Notes under the pieces: generated by a model
Databases searched by the model: none
What the model saw: the letters and a program-made list of their open reading frames with translations, nothing else
Told to the model about the DNA's origin: nothing
Position numbers and translations under genes: made by a program
Shown: in pieces, positions 17,479 through 25,208 of the stretch
Position numbering within the stretch: the first letter of the stretch is position 1
Layout of the letters: each line of letters begins with the position of its first letter
Assembly: GCF_000025325.1 (NCBI RefSeq)
Contig: NC_013745.1
Span: 62,001-126,000, forward strand
DNA: 64,000 nucleotides
Reading direction: 5' to 3'
From: Haloterrigena turkmenica DSM 5511
GTDB lineage: Archaea; Halobacteriota; Halobacteria; Halobacteriales; Natrialbaceae

Positions 17479-18807
17479 ATGAAGGACCCAAAGACTAGCG
17501 ACTGCACACGGAGAGAGCACCTGCAATCGATGGGGTTCCTCGGGGCTGCCGGTTTCGGTATGGCCGGCTGTATGCAGCTACCGAACGGTAACTCGAGTTC
17601 AGGTAACAAGCATCGCGGAGAGACGCTTTACTCCCCGCCAGAGGGGGCGCCGGCGCCGGGTGCGATGTATCCGCGCGTCGAACGCCTCGAGTCCAGTTCG
17701 GGCGGCAACGAGACGCTGCTCGCGACGTTCGAGTACTATCCGTCGATGAGCGGCGGTTCGGAGCCGTACTTCCCGATCTATCGGAGCACGAACGGCGGCC
17801 AGACGTGGTCGAAGTTCTCGGAAATCCATGATCAGAGCGGCAAGGACTGGGGATTGCGCTATCAGCCGACGCTGTACGAACTCCCGGAGGAAACCGGGCC
17901 GTGGCCGGCCGGGACGGTCCTCGCTGCTGGGAACGCGATTCCGATCCTCGACGACCCCGAGGACGTCGCGGACGGTGAAATCGGCGAGCTCGGCGATACG
18001 AGTATCGACCTGTACGCGAGTACCGACCACGGCGAGTCGTGGGAGTACGTCAGCACCGTCGTGACCGGCGGCCCAGCGTACCCCCACGCGGGTAACAGCC
18101 CCGTCTGGGAGCCCGAACTGCACCTGGACGCGGACGGAAATCTCGTCTGTTACTTCGCCGACGAACGGCAGGCGGACGACGACGAGTACAACCAGCTCGT
18201 CGGCCTCAAGGCGTCGAGCGACGGCGGTCAGACGTGGGGCGAGGAGGAGTTCGTGGCCGCGGTTCCAAACGGAACCGACCGGCCCGGCATGCCGGGCGTC
18301 GTCGAACTACCGAACGGCACCTATATGGCCGTGTACGAGCTCGTCGGTTCCGACAACGTGAACGGCGAAGTGAGAGTCAAGACGTCACCCGACGGCCGTG
18401 ACTGGGGCGACCCGACGGACCTCGGGCAACAGGTCGTCACCGACGACGGGCGGCGCTTCATCAACGGTCCGTCCATCACGTGGACGCCGAGAGGCGGGCC
18501 CAACGGGACGATCCTCGTTTCCGGAAAGCAGTTGGTCGACGGAAACCGGAATCTGGCCGACGGCAACGGCGAGGTTCTCCTCGCCACCACGAACCTCGAC
18601 GGGAGCGGCAGTTGGACCCCAGTCGAGGCGCCGCTGTCCTTCGAGACGGAGAGCGAACTCGACGGCCGGATTTTCGTCGGGTGGACGACACCGATTCTGC
18701 CATCCGCGAACGGCAAACGCCTCCTCCAGATGACCTCGACCGCGATGAACGAGGAACTCTGTGAGATTCGATATGCGGAGCGTCCGTTGAAGTTGAACGA
18801 GCTCTGA
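17479..18807 (+). CDS. exported BNR/Asp-box beta-propeller lipoprotein, possible GH93-like exo-arabinanase
   Basis: A 442-residue protein with a Tat-type signal (TRREHLQSMGFLG) and lipobox MAGC, so it is anchored outside the cell. The rest is a sialidase-fold propeller with Asp-box repeats at STNGGQTWSKF, STDHGESWEYV, SSDGGQTWGEE and TSPDGRDWGD. Sialidases (GH33) and exo-1,5-arabinanases (GH93) share this fold. No sialic acid genes are nearby while arabinan genes are, so GH93-like activity is the better guess. A cytoplasmic paralogue lacking the signal is at 27915-29072. Confidence 0.75.
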   Translation: MKDPKTSDCTRREHLQSMGFLGAAGFGMAGCMQLPNGNSSSGNKHRGETLYSPPEGAPAPGAMYPRVERLESSSGGNETLLATFEYYPSMSGGSEPYFPIYRSTNGGQTWSKFSEIHDQSGKDWGLRYQPTLYELPEETGPWPAGTVLAAGNAIPILDDPEDVADGEIGELGDTSIDLYASTDHGESWEYVSTVVTGGPAYPHAGNSPVWEPELHLDADGNLVCYFADERQADDDEYNQLVGLKASSDGGQTWGEEEFVAAVPNGTDRPGMPGVVELPNGTYMAVYELVGSDNVNGEVRVKTSPDGRDWGDPTDLGQQVVTDDGRRFINGPSITWTPRGGPNGTILVSGKQLVDGNRNLADGNGEVLLATTNLDGSGSWTPVEAPLSFETESELDGRIFVGWTTPILPSANGKRLLQMTSTAMNEELCEIRYAERPLKLNEL

Positions 18808-19151
18808 GCGCGCCGACTAGGGTAGCGGCCGATCGACGGGCGCGAGACGCCGTTCCATTTCTCAGCGGTCCCGCATCGATTCGTCGGCTTCGCAACGTCC
18901 ACGGCGTGACTCGAGAACGCTGTGTCTTTCCTCGCGGTCGATCGACGTCCCCACCCGAGCATCGCCGTGTCGTCGATCCCCCTCGTTCCACCTTCCGTTC
19001 GAAGCGGCTCGGGGGGACCGAACGATAGCAGTCAGGATACCGGATCCTCGTCGGTGGTAGAATCGAACGACAGCGCAGTCTCGCTGTCGTTTCGAGCGGT
19101 GAAGAATCCGCCAAATTCCGTCGGTACCGAACTACCGCGCCAGCAGCCAAG
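18808..19151. other. intergenic stretch, convergent gap
   Basis: About 340 nt between convergent genes. No gene, repeat or clear terminator is seen. Confidence 0.4.
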
Positions 19152-20294
19152 TTACGCGGTGACTTCCTGTTTTTCGTATTCTTCCACCAGAACGTTCCGG
19201 CCAGTGGATTTCCGGAAGAGATGGATGTCGTCCTCGTCGAAGGAGATGGTCAACGATTCGTTCTCCTCGGGTTTCACGCCGCCGGGAACTCGAACTCGGC
19301 ACTCGTCGATGCCCTCCATGTCGAGGTAGAGGTAGTTGTCCGAACCCACCGGCTCCAGCACGTCGAGGAAGGCCTCGATGGCGTTCTGCTCGGAGGGCTC
19401 CGCGAGGTAGATATCTTCGGGCCGAATTCCGAGCACGAGAGACTCACCGTCCGAGGTTCGTTCCCGAACTCGCTCGGCGCGTTCCTCGGAGAGCTCGTAT
19501 TGGAAGTCGGCTCCGACGAGCGTCGTTCCCTCGAGTTGGACGTCGAACGGATTCATCGCGGGGCTGCCGACGAAGTCGGCGACGAAGAGGTTCGCGGGTT
19601 CGTTGTAGACTTCGTCGGGCGTCCCGATCTGTTGGACTTCACCTTGGTCGAGGATGGCGACGCGGTCGGACATCGTCATCGCTTCCTCCTGGTCGTGCGT
19701 CACGTAGATGAACGTGGTTCCGAGATCCTCGTGGATGCGTTGAATCTCCGTTCGCATGTGTGCGCGGAGTTTCGCGTCCAGATTCGATAGCGGCTCGTCC
19801 ATCAGGAACACTTCCGGGTCGCGAACGATGGCGCGACCGGTGGCAACCCGCTGTTGCTGGCCGCCGGAGAGGCTGCCGGGCTTCTTTTCGAGCTGGTCTT
19901 CGATGCCCATCATTTCGGCGGCGTCCTCGACTCGTTTCTGCACTTCGTCGTTGCTGAGATCCGACGTCAGCTTCAGCCCGTAGGCCATGTTATCCCGAAC
20001 GGTCATGTGCGGGTACAGGGCGTAGTTCTGGAACACCATGGCGACCCCCCGGTCTTGCGGTTGGATGTTATTGACGACGCGGTCGCCGATGCGGATCTGT
20101 CCCTCGCTGATGTCTTCGAGACCCGCGACCATCCGTAGCAGCGTCGACTTGCCCGACCCGGACGGTCCGACGATGGTAAGGAACTCGCCGTCCTTGATAT
20201 CGAAACTTACCTCGTCGACGGCCACAATTTTCCCTTCTCCATCGCTACTCCCGTCATAGAACTTTGACACGTCCTCAATACTAACACGGCCCAT
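19152..20294 (-). CDS. ABC sugar importer ATPase (MalK/UgpC type)
   Basis: A 380-residue ATPase with Walker A GPSGSGKST, Q-loop VFQNYALYPHMTV, signature LSGGQQQR, Walker B VFLMDEPLSNLDAKLR, the H-loop VTHDQEEAMT and a C-terminal TOBE/MalK-type regulatory domain (LGIRPEDIYL). It is transcribed divergently from the binding protein and permeases at 20550-23646 and should energise them, possibly other importers too. The start at 20294 (MGRVSIEDV) is fixed by a strong TATA box 22-30 nt upstream; the longer frame reads through the promoter. Confidence 0.92.
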   Translation of the reverse strand: MGRVSIEDVSKFYDGSSDGEGKIVAVDEVSFDIKDGEFLTIVGPSGSGKSTLLRMVAGLEDISEGQIRIGDRVVNNIQPQDRGVAMVFQNYALYPHMTVRDNMAYGLKLTSDLSNDEVQKRVEDAAEMMGIEDQLEKKPGSLSGGQQQRVATGRAIVRDPEVFLMDEPLSNLDAKLRAHMRTEIQRIHEDLGTTFIYVTHDQEEAMTMSDRVAILDQGEVQQIGTPDEVYNEPANLFVADFVGSPAMNPFDVQLEGTTLVGADFQYELSEERAERVRERTSDGESLVLGIRPEDIYLAEPSEQNAIEAFLDVLEPVGSDNYLYLDMEGIDECRVRVPGGVKPEENESLTISFDEDDIHLFRKSTGRNVLVEEYEKQEVTA

Positions 20295-20315
20295 GTGGCA
20301 TGGGTTACCTCTAAC

Positions 20316-20324
20316 GTATAATAA
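20316..20324 (-). promoter_or_regulatory. TATA box for importer ATPase
   Basis: TTATTATAC on the minus strand, 22-30 nt upstream of the ATG at 20294. Confidence 0.6.
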
Positions 20325-20509
20325 CCCTTTGGATAGGTCAGTTTTCACGAACTACCCGTCCCGGACTCGACACAGTCGGCGGCGCGGCGAATTTTTTATT
20401 GCTTCGATGAAATCGCGACTGTCGGTCGCATCCTAATGATGTAGAGTACTGTACGTACTTCTGAAGAGTTCAGGCGTTAGTGGCGTAATCGGCCCCCCAA
20501 TCACGAACA

Positions 20510-20517
20510 TTTATCAT
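20510..20517 (+). promoter_or_regulatory. TATA-like element for sugar-binding protein gene
   Basis: TTTATCAT, 33-40 nt before the ATG at 20550. The implied transcription start falls within the adjacent palindrome. Confidence 0.4.
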
Positions 20518-20531
20518 GATGCAGCTATCCA

Positions 20532-20544
20532 TGCCTATTAGGCA
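20532..20544. promoter_or_regulatory. perfect palindrome between TATA and start codon, candidate operator
   Basis: TGCCTATTAGGCA (6-bp arms, one central base) lies between the TATA element and ATG 20550. A protein bound here would block transcription initiation of the importer operon. Which regulator binds is unknown. Confidence 0.45.
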
Positions 20545-20549
20545 CAAGC

Positions 20550-21854
20550 ATGACGAACAACCGAATATCGTCGAAATCACGTCGTAGATTCATCAAGACT
20601 GCCGGTGTCGCGGGCACCGCTTCACTCGCCGGCTGTATCGGTGGCGGCTCTAGCGGCTACACTATTGCGTTCTGGGAGCTGTTCAGCGGTGGCGAGGGAC
20701 CCGTGATGGAGGACATCGTTCAAAAGTTCAACGAGGAACAGCCACTCGACGTGGACGAGGAGGTGACGATCGACCGTCAGCGAACGCCGTGGGACCAGTA
20801 CTACAATAACCTGTACACTACGCTCGCGGGCGGTAGCGGACCCGATCTGGCAGTTATGCATGCAGCATATCTGCGTGCGTGGGACGATACGATCGTGCCG
20901 ATGGACAACTATATCGATACCGGGGAAATCGAAGGCGATTACCTCGATAATCACTGGGACCTCGTGTCGGTCGAAGGAGAGACGCGAGCGCTTCCGATGG
21001 ACCTGCACCCGGTTGGGATGTACTACAATAAGGCGATCTTCGAGGAAGCGGGCCTCGACCCCGAGTCCCCGCCGACGAACTGGGAGGAGTTCCAGGCCGC
21101 GGGGAACGCGATCGCCGAAGAAACCGATAAATGGGCGTTCAGCCAGACCCCCTACAACGACGGGTTCGGCTCGTGGCGAACGTGGAGTACGCTCGTCAAG
21201 CAACAGGGCGGAGAGCTCTTCGACGACGACTGGAATCCGACGTTCGACGGTCAGGCGGGCCAGGACACCTCCGAACTGTTCTGGAATATGACCGGCGATA
21301 TGGAGTGGTCCCCCCAGACAACCGAAGCGGACTGGGGCGCGAACGCCTTCGAGAACGGAAACCTGGGCATGACGATGAACGGGACGTGGTACGTGGCCAC
21401 CCTAGAGGAGTCGGACATCGACTGGGGATTCTTCAAGCCGACCATCGCTCCCAACAGGACCCAGGATCGGGTCTGGACGGACGGTCACACGATCGTGTTA
21501 CCCCGGAGCCAGGACCGCGGCGACGACAAATCCGAAATCGCGGCGAAGGTCGCCCACTGGTTGACGACCGAGAACCCCGAGTGGGGTGCGCGAGCGGGTC
21601 ACCTTCCCGCCGCCGCGGACATCAGGGAGTCCGACGTGTTCCAAAACGCGTCGTTCTACGACAAAACCCTCAGCAAATACCTCGAGATGGCCGAAGAGGA
21701 CATGTACTTCTACCATCCGAAGGTGCCGAACGGCGACCCCAACTCGGAGAGTTGGTACCAGTGGCTGCTCGACATGTGGGGCCACAACTACGAGAGTCCC
21801 CAAGAGGCACTCAACGACGGTGTCTCGATGATCAGTAACGGCCTCGAGGAGTAA
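20550..21854 (+). CDS. ABC importer sugar-binding lipoprotein (family 1)
   Basis: A 434-residue extracellular solute-binding protein. The N-terminus has a Tat signal (SRRRFIKTAG) and lipobox LAGC. The mature part has the family 1 pattern (TIAFWELFSGGEGP, ADWGANAFENGNLGMTMNG, FFKPTIAP). It captures a carbohydrate outside the cell and delivers it to the two permeases that follow 9 nt and ~930 nt downstream. The ligand is probably an oligosaccharide of the locus. A 13-bp palindrome just before the start suggests repression. Confidence 0.92.
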   Translation: MTNNRISSKSRRRFIKTAGVAGTASLAGCIGGGSSGYTIAFWELFSGGEGPVMEDIVQKFNEEQPLDVDEEVTIDRQRTPWDQYYNNLYTTLAGGSGPDLAVMHAAYLRAWDDTIVPMDNYIDTGEIEGDYLDNHWDLVSVEGETRALPMDLHPVGMYYNKAIFEEAGLDPESPPTNWEEFQAAGNAIAEETDKWAFSQTPYNDGFGSWRTWSTLVKQQGGELFDDDWNPTFDGQAGQDTSELFWNMTGDMEWSPQTTEADWGANAFENGNLGMTMNGTWYVATLEESDIDWGFFKPTIAPNRTQDRVWTDGHTIVLPRSQDRGDDKSEIAAKVAHWLTTENPEWGARAGHLPAAADIRESDVFQNASFYDKTLSKYLEMAEEDMYFYHPKVPNGDPNSESWYQWLLDMWGHNYESPQEALNDGVSMISNGLEE

Positions 21855-21863
21855 CTGCCAGCT

Positions 21864-22790
21864 ATGGGATTACGAAATCGTTTCACGACCGGTGAAAACG
21901 AGCGCGCCCAGCAGACCGTATTCGGCGTTCGGAAAGAGACGGTCGAGGGGATCGCATGGTCGCTTCCGTACCTGGCGGTGTTCTCGGTGTTCCTCGTTTG
22001 GCCGGCGCTGAAGGGCTTCTACATGAGCCTTCACAACTGGGACCCGTTCGTCCCCTCCGAGTCCGAATTCATCGGACTCGACAACTACATTGCGCTGTTT
22101 AACGACCCCGTCTTCTGGGACGCGATGAAGGGGACGATCTACTTCGTCGTACTTTCCGTCCCGCTGCTGGTCCTCATAGGGCTGGGATTGGCGCTCGGCG
22201 TCAACAAGAACGTCAAGGGCAAACGCGTCCTCCGAGCGATCTACTTCAGCCCGTACATCCTGACCGTCGCGGTCGTCACGCTCATCTGGGCCGAGGTCTA
22301 CTCCGAGGGATACGGACTGATCAACTACTACCTCGGATTCGTCATGTCGAACCCGCCGGGCTGGCTGACGTCCACGAGCTTAGCGATGCCGGCGCTCGCG
22401 TTCATGACCGTCTGGTGGCTGGTCGGGTTTAACTTCGTGATCTTTCTGGCGGCTCGACAGGGCGTTCCGGAACGCCTCTACGAAGCGGCCAGACTCGACG
22501 GTGCGAGCACGTGGCGCGCGTTCAAAGACGTCACGCTCCCGCAGATGCGCAACTCCATTCTCTTCGTCGTTATCATTCAGTTCATTCTCCAGTTCCAGGT
22601 GTTCGCTCAGCCGTTCGTGTTGACCTCGGGCGGTCCGCGGGGCTCGACGGACACGCTGGTGTACTACCTCTACCGTAGCGCCTTCTCCCAACATCAGTAC
22701 GGCTACGGAGCCGCGATCGGCTACGTCCTCGTCATGATCCTCGTAGTCATCGCGATTATCAACTTCAAGGTGATCGGAACCAATGACTGA
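21864..22790 (+). CDS. ABC sugar importer permease (MalF-like)
   Basis: A 308-residue permease with six predicted membrane segments and the EAA loop EAARLDGASTWRAFKDVTLP that docks the ATPase. It begins 9 nt after the binding protein and overlaps the next permease by 8 nt, so the three are one operon. Confidence 0.93.
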   Translation: MGLRNRFTTGENERAQQTVFGVRKETVEGIAWSLPYLAVFSVFLVWPALKGFYMSLHNWDPFVPSESEFIGLDNYIALFNDPVFWDAMKGTIYFVVLSVPLLVLIGLGLALGVNKNVKGKRVLRAIYFSPYILTVAVVTLIWAEVYSEGYGLINYYLGFVMSNPPGWLTSTSLAMPALAFMTVWWLVGFNFVIFLAARQGVPERLYEAARLDGASTWRAFKDVTLPQMRNSILFVVIIQFILQFQVFAQPFVLTSGGPRGSTDTLVYYLYRSAFSQHQYGYGAAIGYVLVMILVVIAIINFKVIGTND

Positions 22791-23646
22791 CGCCACCGCA
22801 GAACAGACGAGCCGATTCGACGACGTTTCGCTCCGTTCGCTGGGTACCCACGCGGTGCTGTACGGAGTCGCCATCCTGATGGCGATTCCGTACCTGTACA
22901 CGCTCTCGCGGTCGTTCCAGCCCCGACGATACCTGACGGACCCGCAGCCGTACTGGATACCGCCGGAAATCACGTTCGACCACTACCAGTACCTCCTAAC
23001 GGAGTCGCTGTTCGTTCAGTGGACGATCAATACGTTCGTTATCGCCGGCGGGGCGACGCTCATCATCCTCATCATCGACTCGATGGTCGCGTTCTCGCTC
23101 ACGCGACTCGACTGGCCCGGCCAGTCTCTCGTCATGGGCGTCATTCTCGCGAGCTTCATGGTCCCGTACTACATGAACATCGTCCCGCTGTACACGGTCG
23201 TGGCCGATCTCGGCCTGGTGAACTCCTACTGGGGAGTGATCATGCCGGCGGTCGCGAGTCCGCTCGGCGTCTTCCTCCTATACCAGTTCTTCCGGGACAT
23301 CCCCGACGAGTACGAGGAGGCCGCACGCCTCGACGGGTTCTCGACGTTCCAGATCTACTACCGCATCATCCTGCCGCTGGCCAGGCCCATCCTCGCCTCG
23401 CTCGCGCTGTTCATGTTCGTCTACAACTGGAACGCGTTCCTCTGGCCGCTCATCGTGCTCTCCGATGAGGCGGCGTACACGCTCCCCATCGGACTGGTGA
23501 ACCTCTACCAAGGGAACATCACGACGCCCGGCCTCCACATGGCCGTGACTGTGTTGGCGTCGCTTCCGCTGTTCGTCGTCTATCTCTTCTTCCAGGGGGA
23601 GATCGTTCGCGCCGTCCAGATTCAGGGGACCGGCTCGACCGGGTAA
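22783..23646 (+). CDS. ABC sugar importer permease (MalG-like)
   Basis: A 287-residue permease with six predicted membrane segments and EAA loop EAARLDGFSTFQIYYRIILP. It overlaps the preceding permease by 8 nt, which implies translational coupling. It pairs with that permease to form the channel. The operon ends here, and a copy of a dispersed 30-nt element lies 76 nt downstream. Confidence 0.93.
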   Translation: MTDATAEQTSRFDDVSLRSLGTHAVLYGVAILMAIPYLYTLSRSFQPRRYLTDPQPYWIPPEITFDHYQYLLTESLFVQWTINTFVIAGGATLIILIIDSMVAFSLTRLDWPGQSLVMGVILASFMVPYYMNIVPLYTVVADLGLVNSYWGVIMPAVASPLGVFLLYQFFRDIPDEYEEAARLDGFSTFQIYYRIILPLARPILASLALFMFVYNWNAFLWPLIVLSDEAAYTLPIGLVNLYQGNITTPGLHMAVTVLASLPLFVVYLFFQGEIVRAVQIQGTGSTG

Positions 23647-23721
23647 TCGGTACCCGGACGAATTTCGGCCGACTATCGTTTTCACGCGGCGTCCGAACCG
23701 AACTGACGTAGCTGATCAGAG

Positions 23722-23753
23722 CGCTTCTCGACGACAGTTCCATCCGCAAAACG
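23722..23753. repeat. 30-nt dispersed element, copy 2
   Basis: Near-identical to 16248-16277, with two extra bases in the middle. It also lies just 3' of a plus-strand gene. Confidence 0.5.
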
Positions 23754-23822
23754 TCGATTCGCAGCGCCGTTACGCGATGCCGGACCGGTGGAGAACGAGA
23801 TCCGCTCCGCGAGCACCGCGGC

Positions 23823-24926
23823 CTATCTGGAGAGCGGCGTCGGTAACTCGAGTCGCAGATCGGCGTCGACGTCCGCGTACTCCGCGGTGGGCCACGAGCC
23901 GGTGTCGGTGACCACGTCGACGTCGGTCGGCGAGAGCAGGACGGTGTCCTCGGTCTTGGCCCCCTGGACGGTCGGGTTCCAGGCGTACGGCGCGGGCGTT
24001 TCGACGGTCGCATCGGCCGACGGCGTCGCGATCCACTCCCGACTCTCGAACCCGATCGACCCGCCCTGATGATGCTGCTGCCACTCGTCCTCCCAGCCGA
24101 CGGCCGCGTACGCCCGCTCGATCTCCGCGAAAACGTCGCTGGCGGTGCCGTCGTCGGCCGTCGCGGCGTCTCGCGTCGCCGCCATCGCCGTCGTCGCGAC
24201 GCGACTCGCGTCGTCGTGGCGCTCACGCAGCCACGCGGGGGCGTCGAAGTCGACGGTCCGCGTGACGGCGATGTTGACGCCGCGGTCGACCGCGACGACG
24301 GTGAGCAGCGCGTAGTCACCCAGCGGCTCGTCCGTCGGCGTGAAGTGACGGTGGCGCTGGGAGCGCTCGGCGCCGCCGACGAGGACGACGGGTGACTCGA
24401 GGCCCCGCTCCCAGAGTTCGTCGCGAAGCCGTCCCGCCGCGGCGCGCTCGGTGTCCTCCGGCGAGATCTCGTGGGCGACCGTTTCGACCGCGTCGGCAGT
24501 GGCTCTGCCGGCCCGCTCGAGGACCTGCCGGTCGTGCTCGGTGAATGGGAGTCGCAGTCGCGACGCGTCGATCGACTCGAGTCCCGGGACCGTCGGGACG
24601 TCCGCACCGGCTCCGTTGGCGCTCGCACGTGCCACCGCCTCGCCGAGGGAGGACTCGTGCCAGTCGAACGTCTCTATGGGTACCTCCGACGGGAGTTCCT
24701 CCTCGCGGAACCGCTCCGCCTCGTTGTTGGACGTGAGCGCTCGCACCGCGTCGCCGTCGTAGCCGAGCGCGGCGACGCCGACGTCGGCCGCGCGGTCGAC
24801 GGTCGAGTTCCCGCCGTCGGTCAGCCACGCGAAGTTCGCCGGTCTGAGAAACCAGAGTTCGGTCAGTTCCCGCTCGGTCATGTACTCGTCTAGGCGCGTC
24901 AGTTTCTGGTCGCGTACCGCCGTCAT
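23823..24926 (-). CDS. M24-fold protein with incomplete metal site
   Basis: A 367-residue protein with the creatinase/prolidase layout: an N-terminal domain to about residue 135 (LWFLRPANFAWLTDGG), then the pita-bread fold (FTEHDRQVLERAGRATADAVE). Of the five M24 metal ligands, the first Asp (AVDRGVNIAVTRT) and last Glu (KTEDTVLL) are visible. The second Asp is missing from AVTRT, and the NPTVQG region lacks the usual Glu. It may be a non-hydrolysing relative or a binding protein. It lies between an importer and a glycosidase gene. A palindrome sits between its TATA box and start. Confidence 0.7.
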   Translation of the reverse strand: MTAVRDQKLTRLDEYMTERELTELWFLRPANFAWLTDGGNSTVDRAADVGVAALGYDGDAVRALTSNNEAERFREEELPSEVPIETFDWHESSLGEAVARASANGAGADVPTVPGLESIDASRLRLPFTEHDRQVLERAGRATADAVETVAHEISPEDTERAAAGRLRDELWERGLESPVVLVGGAERSQRHRHFTPTDEPLGDYALLTVVAVDRGVNIAVTRTVDFDAPAWLRERHDDASRVATTAMAATRDAATADDGTASDVFAEIERAYAAVGWEDEWQQHHQGGSIGFESREWIATPSADATVETPAPYAWNPTVQGAKTEDTVLLSPTDVDVVTDTGSWPTAEYADVDADLRLELPTPLSR

Positions 24927-24927
24927 A

Positions 24928-24944
24928 CCCCTCGCAACGAGGGG
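24928..24944. promoter_or_regulatory. inverted repeat between TATA box and start of the M24 gene
   Basis: Arms CCCCTCG/CGAGGGG with loop CAA, directly before the ATG at 24926 and inside the initiation region. It may be an operator, or a member of the short-hairpin class seen elsewhere in the window. Confidence 0.5.
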
Positions 24945-24950
24945 CGTCCA

Positions 24951-24956
24951 ATAAAT
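24951..24956 (-). promoter_or_regulatory. TATA box for M24-fold gene
   Basis: TTTAT on the minus strand, 25-30 nt upstream of the ATG at 24926. Confidence 0.45.
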
Positions 24957-25068
24957 CGTTGTGGATGCGACCCGTTCGAGCCGCCATCGCCCCGCCCGCC
25001 TCGAGGACGTACTGCGAACCGCATTCGATCGCGATATCGCGGCACCTCCGTACGGATACGAGGGAGGA

Positions 25069-25076
25069 AATATATA
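25069..25076 (+). promoter_or_regulatory. TATA box of the GH2 transcript
   Basis: AATATATA ahead of the short ORF at 25104 (28-35 nt), but about 130 nt ahead of the GH2 start codon. Confidence 0.5.
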
Positions 25077-25103
25077 CGACCGTAGTGCGAACGAGTATCT
25101 CGA

Positions 25104-25208
25104 ATGGTATACTATGACACAGAACTCACCCGGTGGGCGAATTGCCCGCCCGAACGTCGGATACTCACCCGCAGCCAGTTCGAGAGGACGCACGCAGACC
25201 ACCGATGA
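25104..25208 (+). CDS. 34-codon leader ORF overlapping the GH2 start
   Basis: The first ATG after the TATA box opens a short frame (MVYYDTELTRWANCPP...) whose TGA overlaps the GH2 start codon as ATGA. This is the classic arrangement for translational coupling. A second short frame from ATG 25114 to 25215 is an alternative. It may simply be a leader, or a peptide that regulates the hydrolase. Confidence 0.4.
   Translation: MVYYDTELTRWANCPPERRILTRSQFERTHADHR

Noticed and set aside
17479-18807. Sialidase assignment for the BNR lipoprotein
   Set aside because: Asp-boxes show the fold only; no sialic acid transport or catabolism genes are present, so GH33 activity is not claimed.
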